Assembly (NCBI GenBank): GCA_023429365.1
Contig: JAEYVW010000364.1
Coordinates: 1 to 10,930 of the forward strand
Direction: 5' to 3'
DNA: 10,930 bases
Source of the DNA: Bacteroidota bacterium
GTDB lineage: Bacteria > Bacteroidota > Bacteroidia > Chitinophagales > Chitinophagaceae
Shown here one piece after another: positions 1-9,400 of the stretch. The position numbers and the translations under genes are program-made. The notes under the pieces were generated by a model. The model did not search any database, was not told the DNA's origin, and was given only the letters and a program-made list of their open reading frames with translations. Each line of letters begins with the position of its first letter. Within the stretch, counting starts at the first letter, position 1.

Positions 1-1327
1 TGCAAACAGGATCGGGTAATGCTGAATATGAGGTTGGATGTTCTACCCAGGTTTTACCCATGTCTGTTGTTGTCGCTACGCTCCTATACTTACCTCGATT
101 ATCGCGCATATTCAACATCAGGGTGCCGGGCGTTGTTTCAATCACCTGTGCTTCGGTAGTATTTGATTTGGCGCCGGTACCGCTTTGCCAGGTTTTGCCA
201 TGATCATCACTATAAATGATAGATGAGTGTGGAATACCAACTGATGCGGGCTTTGTTGTTTCATCCCAGTATTGAGAAGGGAAGACCAGTGTACCATTCT
301 TCATAGCGATGCCATTACCCGGACCATTAAAATATAAATGCCAGGCCGGGTTTTTTACCTGCGAAGTAATATTATAAGGCTGGCTCCAGCTAAGTCCGTC
401 GTCATCGCTGCTTACCAGTACAAACTGCCCGGTGGTATCAGGTGAAAGTCCGGGTTTAGAACCGGCAATAGAACGGTTGCCTTTGCTCCATAGAGCAGCA
501 ACCCAGATCTTTTTGGTAATGGGATCGAATAATATGGCGGGATCACCTATTCCGTTGTTCTCATGCGGTGCACCCATATCCATGATGATCTTCATCGGTT
601 CCCAGCTCCGGCCACCATCGGTACTGCGACTCATACCCACATCGATATTGGCGGGCAGATCGCCGCTATGCTTATAGCGGATATCATACACAGCTATCAA
701 AGTCCCTTTGTCGGTTGTCGTGATACCGGGTATGCGATAAGTATGTACACTATCATCCCAGGCTTTTCGAATGGCAATGCCAAGCCGGTATTGACCCTGG
801 AAATTGCTGGCTGCACCAGCCGTTCTTTGTGAAACACTATGCACATAGCCCTTTTCAGTAGTAATACTTTTTAATAGGATAGAAACTTTTTTATCGATAT
901 CGGCTTTAGATTTTAAGCTGGCACCAAACCAGATCGTATTCCATCCCTGGTGCAGGGGTATATTGACAGGGATATTTGTGACAGCTGAAATTTGCTGGGA
1001 GCTGCCATGAAAAGTTGCGCCAGCCAAAAAAGATCTTTGTCTCTCATCGCGAACGATGACCTCCAATTTTTCAATTGCCTGCACGGCCGCTGGATTCAAC
1101 TGTAGCTGAAAATTTTTATACGTGATGTCTTTCCCCTGTGGGACATAAACGGTGAGTTTCATCAATTGATTAAACTCGATATTTTTTAACAGCGGTGAAT
1201 TTGAATAAGTCACGGTGATCCGTTCACCTGCTGCAGAAGCAGTCTTTACAGCTGACTGTGAAAAAGACAGCGCAGGCATCAACAGGAAAGTAAAAATGAG
1301 ACTGCTAATATTTTTACGCTTCATCAT
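1..1327 (-). CDS. nanH: Exo-sialidase (BNR/Asp-box neuraminidase), 3' end cut off by the window edge
   Basis: Cleaves terminal sialic acids from glycoconjugates; probably a GH33 enzyme of the Bacteroides type. I translated 442 codons by hand; the frame stays open to the left edge, so the C-terminus is missing. Residues 1-24 form a type I signal peptide ending SFSQ, so the enzyme is exported. Residues about 30-165 form a beta-rich N-terminal domain like the one that precedes bacterial BNR neuraminidases. The catalytic propeller starts at YRIPG (197-201). Arg198, Arg217 and Asp223 match in spacing the first two arginines and the acid/base Asp of Salmonella sialidase; TEAQ (Glu392) and NMRDN (Arg408) supply the next active-site residues. 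Four Asp boxes ([S/T]xDxGxxW) lie at 235-242, 307-314, 373-380 and 420-427. The third arginine and the nucleophile Tyr should lie in the missing part. The start is the first of two adjacent ATGs (1327, 1324), 12 bp after the permease stop. Last visible gene of the operon. Confidence 0.93.
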   Translation of the reverse strand, partial: MMKRKNISSLIFTFLLMPALSFSQSAVKTASAAGERITVTYSNSPLLKNIEFNQLMKLTVYVPQGKDITYKNFQLQLNPAAVQAIEKLEVIVRDERQRSFLAGATFHGSSQQISAVTNIPVNIPLHQGWNTIWFGASLKSKADIDKKVSILLKSITTEKGYVHSVSQRTAGAASNFQGQYRLGIAIRKAWDDSVHTYRIPGITTTDKGTLIAVYDIRYKHSGDLPANIDVGMSRSTDGGRSWEPMKIIMDMGAPHENNGIGDPAILFDPITKKIWVAALWSKGNRSIAGSKPGLSPDTTGQFVLVSSDDDGLSWSQPYNITSQVKNPAWHLYFNGPGNGIAMKNGTLVFPSQYWDETTKPASVGIPHSSIIYSDDHGKTWQSGTGAKSNTTEAQVIETTPGTLMLNMRDNRGKYRSVATTTDMGKTWVEHPTSYSALPDPVC

Positions 1328-1339
1328 TTCAGGAGTTTT

Positions 1340-2584
1340 TTATTCATCAACAAAATCATTTGTCTTTGGCCGTAAAAATGACACCTGGATGACCAGGGCC
1401 AGGACTACAATGGCCGACAGCATCGCGAAACTCTTACCGAGACTGCCCGCATCTGTTGACCGGCCGAGGTAGTCGGTGATAAAAGCGCCTGCAAATACTC
1501 CCACCATATTCATCAAACCATAGGCCGTAGCCCGGTATTTGGAAGAAACGAATTGGCAAAGAATGGGCATATTATTGGCATCGAACATACCGAAACCAAA
1601 ACCAAAACAAAAAGCGGCGCCGATCACGCTGAACAGCGAATCACCAAAACCGAGCAGTAATAGAGCGGGTATGGTGAGGCCGAGTCCGATCGCGCTTGTA
1701 TAGATCCTTCCGCGCAAATTCTTTTGCACCCATCGATCTGATAAGATACCGCCGAAGATCACACCGAGAAAGGACGAAGCGGCGATGGTGATGGTTGAAA
1801 GTGGCCCCGCCTTCGCCATATCAATATCCAGGCTGTCGGCGAATAAAGTAGGAAGCCAGTTCTTGATACCCCAGCCCGGCAGACTAGGCACAGCAAAAAA
1901 GAACAGGATGATCCAAAAGGAAATATTGGATAAGAGTAGAGCAAGTCCTTTAAATAGCGGCGCACCAGATTTTTTGATGGTTGAGTTGGCTGGAGCCTCA
2001 ATGGAAGACACGGGTTTCTTCTCTCTTAAAAATAAGATCAGCAAAACCGAATACACCATTCCTATAATACCAAAGGAGTGAAAAGCGGTCTGCCAGGAAA
2101 ACCTGTCTGCTATAGTTGCACCGAATCCACCCAGTGCCTGCCCCATATACAAACCGGTCATATGTATGCCAACGGCGAGCGACCGGGTTTTTGAAGTATG
2201 ATAGTCGGCGATCAGGGAAAGACCTGCAGGAATATACAATGCTTCACTTACGCCCATCACGGCTCGCAACCAATATAGCTGGTTAAAATTCTGGGCATAT
2301 CCCATGGCCAGTGTGACGCCACTCCAGACGAAGAGGCTGACAATGATCAGCCACTTGCGATTGACGCGATCGGCGATCATTCCGGCGACCGGGCTCATAA
2401 ATCCATAGATCCAGAGAAAGATCGCCATCAGTCTGCCAAAGTTGGTGGCAGTCTGTAGCTCGGCAATATCGATCATCATGGTCGGCTTCATCGTGCTGAG
2501 CATCTGCCTGTCCATATAGTTCAGTAGTGCCACCACCCAGAGCAAGCCGACTACAATCCATGGATATGTTTTAGTGTTTTTCAT
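1340..2584 (-). CDS. nanT: MFS permease, probable sialic acid transporter (NanT type)
   Basis: A 414-residue inner-membrane protein with hydrophobic segments throughout, consistent with the usual 12 MFS helices. The first helix (about 8-23) is followed by NYMDRQ, typical of anion:cation symporter-like members. The loop 2-3 MFS signature GxxxDRxxRK is at residues 68-77 (GMIADRVNRK), with a second, weaker copy GGILSDR opening the C-terminal half. Its place between the periplasmic mutarotase and the sialidase, next to a lyase that needs cytoplasmic Neu5Ac, argues for uptake of Neu5Ac by proton symport; the N-terminal sequence also resembles the sialic acid permeases of Bacteroides and Tannerella as I remember them. 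The substrate is inferred from context: related MFS proteins carry hexuronates and other sugar acids. It starts 21 bp after the mutarotase stop and ends 12 bp before the sialidase start, so all three are probably one transcript. Confidence 0.88.
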   Translation of the reverse strand: MKNTKTYPWIVVGLLWVVALLNYMDRQMLSTMKPTMMIDIAELQTATNFGRLMAIFLWIYGFMSPVAGMIADRVNRKWLIIVSLFVWSGVTLAMGYAQNFNQLYWLRAVMGVSEALYIPAGLSLIADYHTSKTRSLAVGIHMTGLYMGQALGGFGATIADRFSWQTAFHSFGIIGMVYSVLLILFLREKKPVSSIEAPANSTIKKSGAPLFKGLALLLSNISFWIILFFFAVPSLPGWGIKNWLPTLFADSLDIDMAKAGPLSTITIAASSFLGVIFGGILSDRWVQKNLRGRIYTSAIGLGLTIPALLLLGFGDSLFSVIGAAFCFGFGFGMFDANNMPILCQFVSSKYRATAYGLMNMVGVFAGAFITDYLGRSTDAGSLGKSFAMLSAIVVLALVIQVSFLRPKTNDFVDE

Positions 2585-2605
2585 GATTTCAGAGGCCAGT
2601 CCCGC

Positions 2606-3769
2606 TTATCTCCCCGACAATTTTGCCATTAGTATTTGAGGGGTGCGAACCCCGGCTTTTATTTCGCCGCTTGGAATCAATACTTTTTTATTCCATACTA
2701 CTGCGGTTGTAGTCACTGGAGAATCAAAAGAGATCTCATCCAATTTTTTCCACTCATTCGATTCAATATTATATACGAGCACATCATGACTAAAACCGGG
2801 ATGAGATGATTGCAACTCATTTTTCTGCCGGATCAGTTCTGATTTTTTTGCCTCATCTGTCTCAGCGTTGATCGCTGCGATCAGTTTCTCGGTTTTATGA
2901 AATGTTTCTCCCCTGTCGCCACCAAAGATCAGGATATTCTTCCGCCCCTGTGCTACACCTGTTCCTGCTGATAGCGCATAAGGAAGACTTTGCCTTTCTT
3001 CCCATATTCCTTTTTTTGTATCGAAACCGAAAACAGTATTATAGAGTTTGCTAATGCCATCACTGTTTCTTTTTCTCCCACCGACAATGTATATCGAAAC
3101 GTTTCCGGATTTTCCTTCCAGTGCTACCATGACGGTATGAGACACCGGTTTAGGAATATCGGGAAGAGCTTGCCAACCCGCATCCAAATTATTCAAATCG
3201 AGTTTTAAAAAAAGGGCAGACACGGTTGTAGGGGTTTCGCCACCGGCGAGATAAATAGTACTGTTTACATACACAGCCGATGCATTGGTCAGGGGATGCG
3301 TAAGCTCGGGTAATTCGCTTGAGAGAATGGTCTTTTTTGTTTCGTCCCATTTTAGAAGATAAACCTTGTTGCTGAACCCCTGTTCGTTTTCACCACCTGC
3401 ATAAACAACTCCCTGTGGCGTTGAGCAATTGGCCGGATAGGCGATGGCTGATGGAAGTTTCACAACTTCTTTTTGTAAAACAAGTGTCCCTCTATGTTCC
3501 CTATAGCTATAAATATCATCGTAATATTTCTTCTTTCCTCCCTGCCAGGGCATACTATCGGGGAAATTGGCACCGCCACCTACGATTAGTATATCGTTAT
3601 GCACACCGGTAACCGGCCCTGCCACGCCGAGGGATTTACTCTTTCCATCGGGAGCTGGAAGTTTTGCCGCAATTTTCCAGTGCAGACTCTTCCCCTTTGC
3701 ATTTTGCGCGTATGTGAATACTGTAAAAGGCATGATCAAAACAAAAACTAATATGGTCTTTATCCGCAT
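2606..3769 (-). CDS. nanM: Periplasmic kelch-type N-acetylneuraminate mutarotase/epimerase, circularly permuted form
   Basis: Expected to speed equilibration of the alpha-Neu5Ac released by sialidase with the beta anomer before inner-membrane uptake. The protein has 387 residues, with a signal peptide at 1-21 (cleavage after TYA), hence periplasmic. Kelch blades are marked by Gly-Gly pairs near residues 64, 125, 176, 230 and 283, with a degenerate sixth at PSGE (366-369). A charged helical insert occupies about 290-325. The blade order differs from E. coli NanM: the block GVAGPVTGVHNDILIVGGG, found near the C-terminus in E. coli (GVAGGFAGISNDSLIFAGG), is here at residues 48-66, and the block GEIKAGVRT (368-376), internal in E. 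coli as GEAKPGLRT, here ends the protein. This fits the cyclically permuted mutarotase family of Bacteroidota. It begins 6 bp after the nanA stop. The Neu5Ac role is inferred from family and context. Confidence 0.92.
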   Translation of the reverse strand: MRIKTILVFVLIMPFTVFTYAQNAKGKSLHWKIAAKLPAPDGKSKSLGVAGPVTGVHNDILIVGGGANFPDSMPWQGGKKKYYDDIYSYREHRGTLVLQKEVVKLPSAIAYPANCSTPQGVVYAGGENEQGFSNKVYLLKWDETKKTILSSELPELTHPLTNASAVYVNSTIYLAGGETPTTVSALFLKLDLNNLDAGWQALPDIPKPVSHTVMVALEGKSGNVSIYIVGGRKRNSDGISKLYNTVFGFDTKKGIWEERQSLPYALSAGTGVAQGRKNILIFGGDRGETFHKTEKLIAAINAETDEAKKSELIRQKNELQSSHPGFSHDVLVYNIESNEWKKLDEISFDSPVTTTAVVWNKKVLIPSGEIKAGVRTPQILMAKLSGR

Positions 3770-3775
3770 TATCGT

Positions 3776-4729
3776 TTATACATTGACGGAAGAGGTTTTA
3801 CCGGTGTGTGAACTAAATTTATCGAAGCCCAGCTGGCTTGCGTCTTTTCTAAATAATTCAAACTGGTCCGCGCTCATATTTTTTACTGGCAGTCGAAACC
3901 CACCGCAGTCGAGCCCGATCAGTTTCATATAAGCCTTGCCTGTGGCGATGCCGCCATACTTGCCCAGCAACCTGATCATGTCAATGGATTTTTGTTGTAG
4001 CTGGTTGGCTGTTTGCAGGTCATTTTTTTCAAATGCATCGATCAGGTCATAGTAAAGGCCGGGTGCATAGTTGAAAGTACTCCCCACAGCGCCTTTTGTA
4101 CCAAGCGCGAGAGCGGACAACATATTTTCATCCCTGCCCCAGAGCATATCATATTTTCCATTCTTATAGTTCAGGCAGGAGAGAAAATCCATAAAGTCCT
4201 CGTGGGTGTATTTAATACCAGCGAAGTTGGGGATCCTTCCATCTATTGCCTTCAAAAGATCGTACATGGCAAACCCAACACCAGTCAGGACAGGGATGTG
4301 GTAATAATAAAATGGCATATCGGGAACCACCGATGCTACTTCAGCGCAGGTCTGGGCGAGCATATCCACATTAGCCGGCTTAAAATAAAATGGTGAAGTA
4401 AACGAAATAGCATACAACCCTAATTCTTTAGTATATAGCGCCAGCTCTTTACAATCCTGTATGCTTGTACCTCCCAGGAACATCATCACTTTAAAATCAG
4501 TATCGCCTTTTGTCGCCGCTGCCCAGGCTTCTGCTACAGCCATTTTTTCTTTGGCCGTCATCGATACGCCTTCTCCGGTGGAACCACAGATAAAGGCGCC
4601 GGTAACCTTGTTATCCTTCAGCATCCGGTAATATGCAGGTACCAGGGATAAGTTCAATGAACCATCCGGGTGCATGGGTGTAAAAGGCGCGGCAATCAGG
4701 CCCTGCAAGTGTTCACTTCTCATGTTCAT
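3776..4729 (-). CDS. nanA: N-acetylneuraminate lyase (DHDPS/NAL family aldolase)
   Basis: Cytoplasmic class I aldolase splitting Neu5Ac into N-acetylmannosamine and pyruvate through a Schiff base. At 317 residues it is slightly longer than the usual 290-310. Visible landmarks: GSTGEG at 49-54 (carboxylate-binding loop; the Ser-Thr form is usual in lyases), catalytic Tyr143 in YHIP, and Schiff-base Lys173 in AGIKYTHED. GRDE (198-201) supplies the Asp-Glu pair that in E. coli NanA (Asp191/Glu192) contacts the glycerol tail of Neu5Ac, and GAVGSTFN (213-220) matches the GAIGSTYN segment there. These favour the lyase over dihydrodipicolinate synthase. No signal peptide. The upstream ATG (4729) is preferred over the one two codons in (4723); the leader is A/T-rich without a clear Shine-Dalgarno. 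It follows a terminator hairpin in the 90-bp gap after susD and is followed after 6 bp by the mutarotase. Confidence 0.95.
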   Translation of the reverse strand: MNMRSEHLQGLIAAPFTPMHPDGSLNLSLVPAYYRMLKDNKVTGAFICGSTGEGVSMTAKEKMAVAEAWAAATKGDTDFKVMMFLGGTSIQDCKELALYTKELGLYAISFTSPFYFKPANVDMLAQTCAEVASVVPDMPFYYYHIPVLTGVGFAMYDLLKAIDGRIPNFAGIKYTHEDFMDFLSCLNYKNGKYDMLWGRDENMLSALALGTKGAVGSTFNYAPGLYYDLIDAFEKNDLQTANQLQQKSIDMIRLLGKYGGIATGKAYMKLIGLDCGGFRLPVKNMSADQFELFRKDASQLGFDKFSSHTGKTSSVNV

Positions 4730-4756
4730 TTATTTATTTGACGAAAATAAAGTTTT

Positions 4757-4786
4757 AAAAAACCGGGAACAGGAATATTCCCGGTT
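4757..4786 (-). terminator. Intrinsic terminator between susD and nanA
   Basis: AACCGGGAA (4761-4769) and TTCCCGGTT (4778-4786) form a perfect 9-bp stem with an 8-nt loop. Read on the minus strand, the second arm runs directly into six T residues (4762-4757), the classical intrinsic terminator form; the plus strand has no such T-tract. It lies 34 bp downstream of the susD stop and about 28 bp before the nanA start. It probably lowers transcription of the catabolic genes relative to the outer-membrane pair by partial read-through, or stabilises the 3' end of a susCD mRNA. The structure is seen; the effect is inferred. Confidence 0.85.
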
Positions 4787-4819
4787 GTAGTCAAACTGCT
4801 GAATGCTTGTATGAAAAAA

Positions 4820-6382
4820 CTATTTTGGTTTTGCTGTAGCGTATCCGGGCGTCTGATCGATCAGTGGATCATTGGTCCAGATAGCCGCTTCTACAGGCCA
4901 GAGAATCTTATAACCCTGCGTTGCTTTGTCAAGTACACCATAAGGATGATTGGAGCTGATAAATACCAGGGGGTCATTGCCATATTTCATCCGGCGTATA
5001 TCGTACCAGCGTTTGCCTTCATATACAAACTCCTTACTACGTTCTTCGAATATCGCGAGTTCATTCTCATCTTTTGACCCATTCACAAATGGTGTAGGAT
5101 CAGCATTGGCAAATGCACGATCGCGAACCGGTTTAATATATGGTGTGGGATCACCACCTTCTGCATTAACGATCTCAGCCAGCATCAGTAACCGGTCGGC
5201 TTCCCGATATACCGGCCAGTCGTTGGTGAATACCCTTCTGTTGGCAGAATTCATTTCACCGAGGAATTTCACCAGGGCTGTATTGCGTACGTTGACTACC
5301 ACGTTTCCGCCTGAAGACGTGGTTCTATAGTAATCATAAAATGTTGCATTACGGCGGGTGTCGGCGAGGTCATAAGATTGAAACAGCTCGAAAGTATAGG
5401 CATAGCGCTGTATGATCTGTGATGGAGCGCTGGCTACATTCAGTGGATCAACTAATGTAGGTCCGAGAGTAGTCGAATCCTTGACATGCAGATTATCGAA
5501 ATTAAAAGTCGAATATAGAAAATAGGAATAGGCTGTTCCCATCTCGGCTTCGCCATCGCGATAGCGCATAGCCAGGATGATCTCGTTGTTATTTTTATTT
5601 TTGAAAACATCAGCGAAATTTGAAAGCAGTGATGGCCCTGTTATGGATGTGAGTGCGGCTTTTGCCACAGCCAGGTCTGCAGTGTTATTGTACACTTTTG
5701 CTGACCAGAGATACACTTCGCCTTTCAGCATCAGTGCTGCCTGCGGATTCCATTGGCTTTTATCGGCTGGTGAAACAGCTGAGCCAAACAGTGTTACCGC
5801 GTTATCTACATCGGCTTTTACAGCAGCCAGTACTTCGGCTTCCGATGACCTTGCTTTACGCAGGGCTACCGGGTCCGTATTTCCATTCGACACTTCGGGT
5901 TCCAATCTTATAGGAACACCGCCGTAGGTGCGAAGCAGGTGGAAATAATAATAAGCACGCATCGCATAGGCCTGGCCCAACAGATAATTTTTTCTTTCGC
6001 TGGCGATAAAATCAATCGCTTCAACTTTCTGGATAAACAGGTTCAGTTGGAGTATGGGATTATAAAACCCTGCCCAGCTGCCAACACCCGCAGAAGTTTC
6101 CTCAATCGCCTGGTTTATGATCGTCAACTCATTGAGCGAGGTATTTTGGCGGTCAACGCTACTAAAGGCGCCGCCTCTCATTTCGCCAAGACGAAGGAAC
6201 ATAAACTGGTTGTTTCGGAACTGGGTATGCATGCCCACCATAAAGTTGGCAACCTGGGCTTCGTTTTTCCAGAAGTTCCCATCACCGTAATAATCTTCCG
6301 GGGCAAGTTCCAGTGTTTTACGGCATGATGACAAAGCGATGCCCGCTATTGCCACATAAAATATATACTTAAGCTTTTTCAT
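4820..6382 (-). CDS. SusD/RagB-family outer-membrane glycan-binding lipoprotein (NanU-like)
   Basis: A 520-residue surface lipoprotein expected to bind sialic acid or sialylated glycan and cap the SusC channel. The N-terminus is a lipoprotein signal with the lipobox LSSC, Cys20 being the lipidated residue. Residues after about 25 (LAPEDYYGDGNFWKNEAQV) are the usual SusD opening. The C-terminal third carries the family hallmark around 445-465 (EERSKEFVYEGKRWYDIRR) and a C-terminal segment with ILWPVE and QTPGY near 493-513. The TPR-like helical segments are visible as alternating Ala/Leu/Tyr-rich stretches (for example the QAYAMRAYYYFHLLRTYGG region). It starts 24 bp after the susC stop. The link to sialic acid comes from the downstream genes, as for NanU of Tannerella forsythia and Bacteroides fragilis; binding specificity cannot be read from sequence alone. 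Confidence 0.93.
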   Translation of the reverse strand: MKKLKYIFYVAIAGIALSSCRKTLELAPEDYYGDGNFWKNEAQVANFMVGMHTQFRNNQFMFLRLGEMRGGAFSSVDRQNTSLNELTIINQAIEETSAGVGSWAGFYNPILQLNLFIQKVEAIDFIASERKNYLLGQAYAMRAYYYFHLLRTYGGVPIRLEPEVSNGNTDPVALRKARSSEAEVLAAVKADVDNAVTLFGSAVSPADKSQWNPQAALMLKGEVYLWSAKVYNNTADLAVAKAALTSITGPSLLSNFADVFKNKNNNEIILAMRYRDGEAEMGTAYSYFLYSTFNFDNLHVKDSTTLGPTLVDPLNVASAPSQIIQRYAYTFELFQSYDLADTRRNATFYDYYRTTSSGGNVVVNVRNTALVKFLGEMNSANRRVFTNDWPVYREADRLLMLAEIVNAEGGDPTPYIKPVRDRAFANADPTPFVNGSKDENELAIFEERSKEFVYEGKRWYDIRRMKYGNDPLVFISSNHPYGVLDKATQGYKILWPVEAAIWTNDPLIDQTPGYATAKPK

Positions 6383-6406
6383 GATCGAAATAGTTTTGCT
6401 AATAAA

Positions 6407-9400
6407 TTAGAAGGTTAGGTTGGCACCGAAAACCAGTTGTGTTGGAATGGTATAGGCGCTGGACTGCTGTCCGGTCCGCTCCGGTAAATTCAACAAACTG
6501 TTTGTAATATAACCCAGGTTCTGACCGGTGACAGTCAGCCTTAATCCGCTTGCCTTTATTTTTCTTAACAAATGTGTCGGTAAAGAATAGCTCAGTGAAA
6601 CTTCACGGAACGCGAGGTAACTGGAGTTTACAAAGAACATATCACTGGGTCTGTCCATATTCTTGGTGTTGAGCTGATCAGCCCATTGGTACCGGGGATA
6701 TTTCGCATTTGGATTTTCTGGTGTCCAGGTATCTTTTACTATATCTGTCGCATTAAACTCACCTTGTGCACTTGTCAGTGCCCACATTTGCATAAAGTCC
6801 TGCTGGATGTGTCCGAGGGCGAAATCCAAACGGGCAAACAAACTGAAACCTTTCCAGCTTACGGTAGTGTTGAAACCTCCGGTCCAGCGAGGTATCGTAC
6901 GTCCCAGAGATACCCGGTCGCGATAGTCGATCGTGTCGTTATTGTCAATATCCTTCCACATCACATCACCCAGTTGTGTGGCAACGTAGAGCGGGTTGTT
7001 GGCTGGGCGGCCGGCATTGAGATTATATTGCTGGATCAGCTGCTGGCTGGCAACACCTCGTCCGGCACCACCATTTTGATAAGCCTGCTTGGCGGCTTCG
7101 TCAAACTTGTTGTAATTATCCAGGTCCTTTTGCGTACGAATGATTCCTTCAGCTACGAAGCCAAAGAGTTCACCCCATTCCTGGCCTTCCTGCAAACCAC
7201 CTACCCAGATCACCTGCCCGGTTCTCGGGTCATATATCTGTGTACCATCCTGCCTATTGTTTGGATTACCATTAAAAGGCAATTTCAGCACAGTGTTCTT
7301 GTTCCAGGCAGCATTTGCACTCACCTGCCATGAAAATTCTCTGCCCTGTAAAATTTTATAGCTGGCGTCCAGTTCCACACCACGGTTGCGCATGCTACCA
7401 TTATTCGTTCTGATCGTTGAGAAGCCCGATGAAGTGGGTAGGTTTACCAGCGCCAGTTTATCATCCGTCACCCTGTTATAATATGCGATCGAAGCATTCA
7501 GGCGATTGTTGAAAAAGCCCATGTCTGCTCCAATTTCGGTTGTATTTGTTTTTTCCCAGCGCAGTGAAGGATTCGCAAGGCTTGTTTGCAGGAAGCCAAT
7601 GTTTCCGTTGTAAGGGTTCTGCGAACCATAAGCGCCCTGTACTTCATAGAGGCCCACGGCATTGCTGGTTCCAATACCGATATTACCATTCTTACCCCAA
7701 CTGGCTCTCAATTTCATGTATGATAGCCAACCACGGGTTGAGGACATGAAATCTTCGCGGTGAATTAACCAGCCCACAGAAGCGGCTGGGAAATTGCCGT
7801 ATTGATTATCGCCGTTAAGTCTCGAAACACCGTCTCTGCGGATCGTGAAGCTTGCCAGATATTTCCCATCCCAATCATAAAGAATGCGGCCAAAACCTGA
7901 AAGGATTCGGTCCCGGTTGTGATAGGTATCCGTACCACGTGTTTGAGTAGTGGCATTATTAAGTGTGTACTGCAAATCTGCGAAGTCATCTGTAGGTGCC
8001 TGGCTCCCGGAAGCGCTGATACCACTTGAATAAGCATTGTAGTACTCGAAGCCTGCCATCGCCGCTATATTATTTTTACCGAGGAAGTTCAGTTCATAGT
8101 TGAGGATGGCATTGTAAGTTTGGCGAATTGTTCTGTCGAACCAGGCACTTGAGGCCCTTGTACGGTTCCAACCCGTGTTCGGGTTGGTGAGGCTGAGCAA
8201 ACCAGTACGGAAATCTCGGTTGAAAGACTCTCCTACTTCTTCATCATACATCCAAATACCGCCAAGTTTAAGGTAGAGATCTTTCATAATGTCAACGCGG
8301 AAGGATTGTCCCAGCGTGAATTTGTCGGATTGATTATCGCGTTTGTATTTATCAATGTTCACAAGCGGGTTACCATCGCTGGCATCACGACCGAGAATGA
8401 ATTCTCCGTTAGCATTTGTCCCCCGCATCGTGGGGGGTGCTGAAAGCATACGTCCCCAATAATTCGACTCACCATTCTGTAATGTCTGGTCGCGCCAGTT
8501 AGCTTTATTAAATTGGAGGCTGCTTTCAGATTTAAGCCAGTCTTTGATCTTGTAGTCGCCATTGAGCGTAAAGGTCAGACGCCTGTAGAAAGTTTTCAGA
8601 GATAACCCATCTTCATCATAATAACCAAGGTTGGCGAAATAACCACCGCGGTCGTTACCACCACTAAATCCCACGTTGTATTCCTGGATCGTAGCTCTGT
8701 CATGCAAACCATAATCGCCGTAGTTAAAATCTCTGTATATCAGGTCGGCATAAGTACCGTTTGGATCGTAGTTGCCATTTGCATCGGTTGGCACTGCATC
8801 TTTCATTTGTTTCCAGCCTGGCTGAGTAAGTAACTCGCGGTTTATATCATTCAAACGCATCACGCTCCACACGGCGCGGTTGTCGTAGTTGCCATCGAGG
8901 ATGGCGCCGGTTACAGGATCTTTATACAGGTTGCCCGTTGCCCTGGGACCGACACCAGAAAGAGCGGTATTGGAAGCAACTGTACCAAAAGTGCCATTGA
9001 GGATCGCCTGTACAACACCCATACGGCTCCATTTGATATAATCTTCTGCGCTTAGGAAATTATAAGGGACGTTGAGGAAACTGGTGCCCCTTCTTACATT
9101 GAGGTTGACGGAAGATTGTCCTGTTTTTCCTCTTTTTGACGTGATCAGGATCACACCATTACTGGCTCTTGCTCCATAGATGGCAGTTGCCGAAGCGTCT
9201 TTTAATACTTCTATGCTTCCGATATCCTCGGGATTGATATCGCTGAGTGAGCCTCTTACCTGGCCATCCATTAAAATGAGCGGACTTCCCGAACCATCGA
9301 AATTGGTACCACCGCGTAATACGATAGAAGGCAGAGAACCCGGGCGGCCGGTACCGGTAGATACCCTCAGACCCGGAATAGTTCCTGCAAGTGCCTGCGC

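Noticed and set aside
432..832. Two overlapping plus-strand open frames
   Set aside because: They lie antisense to the sialidase, whose translation shows active-site residues and four Asp boxes; the plus-strand products resemble nothing and are shadows.
3776..4729. Reading nanA as dihydrodipicolinate synthase (dapA)
   Set aside because: The GRDE pair, GAVGSTFN and the GSTGEG loop follow the lyase pattern, and all neighbours belong to sialic acid use.
4730..4760. A possible separate promoter for nanA (TTATTTTC-like -7 element)
   Set aside because: It matches TAnnTTTG poorly and a -33 element would have to lie inside the terminator hairpin; read-through from susCD is simpler.
6686..7333. 215-codon plus-strand open frame
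   Set aside because: Long, but antisense to the susC barrel region; its product is Cys- and Pro-rich with no family feature, as expected of a shadow frame.
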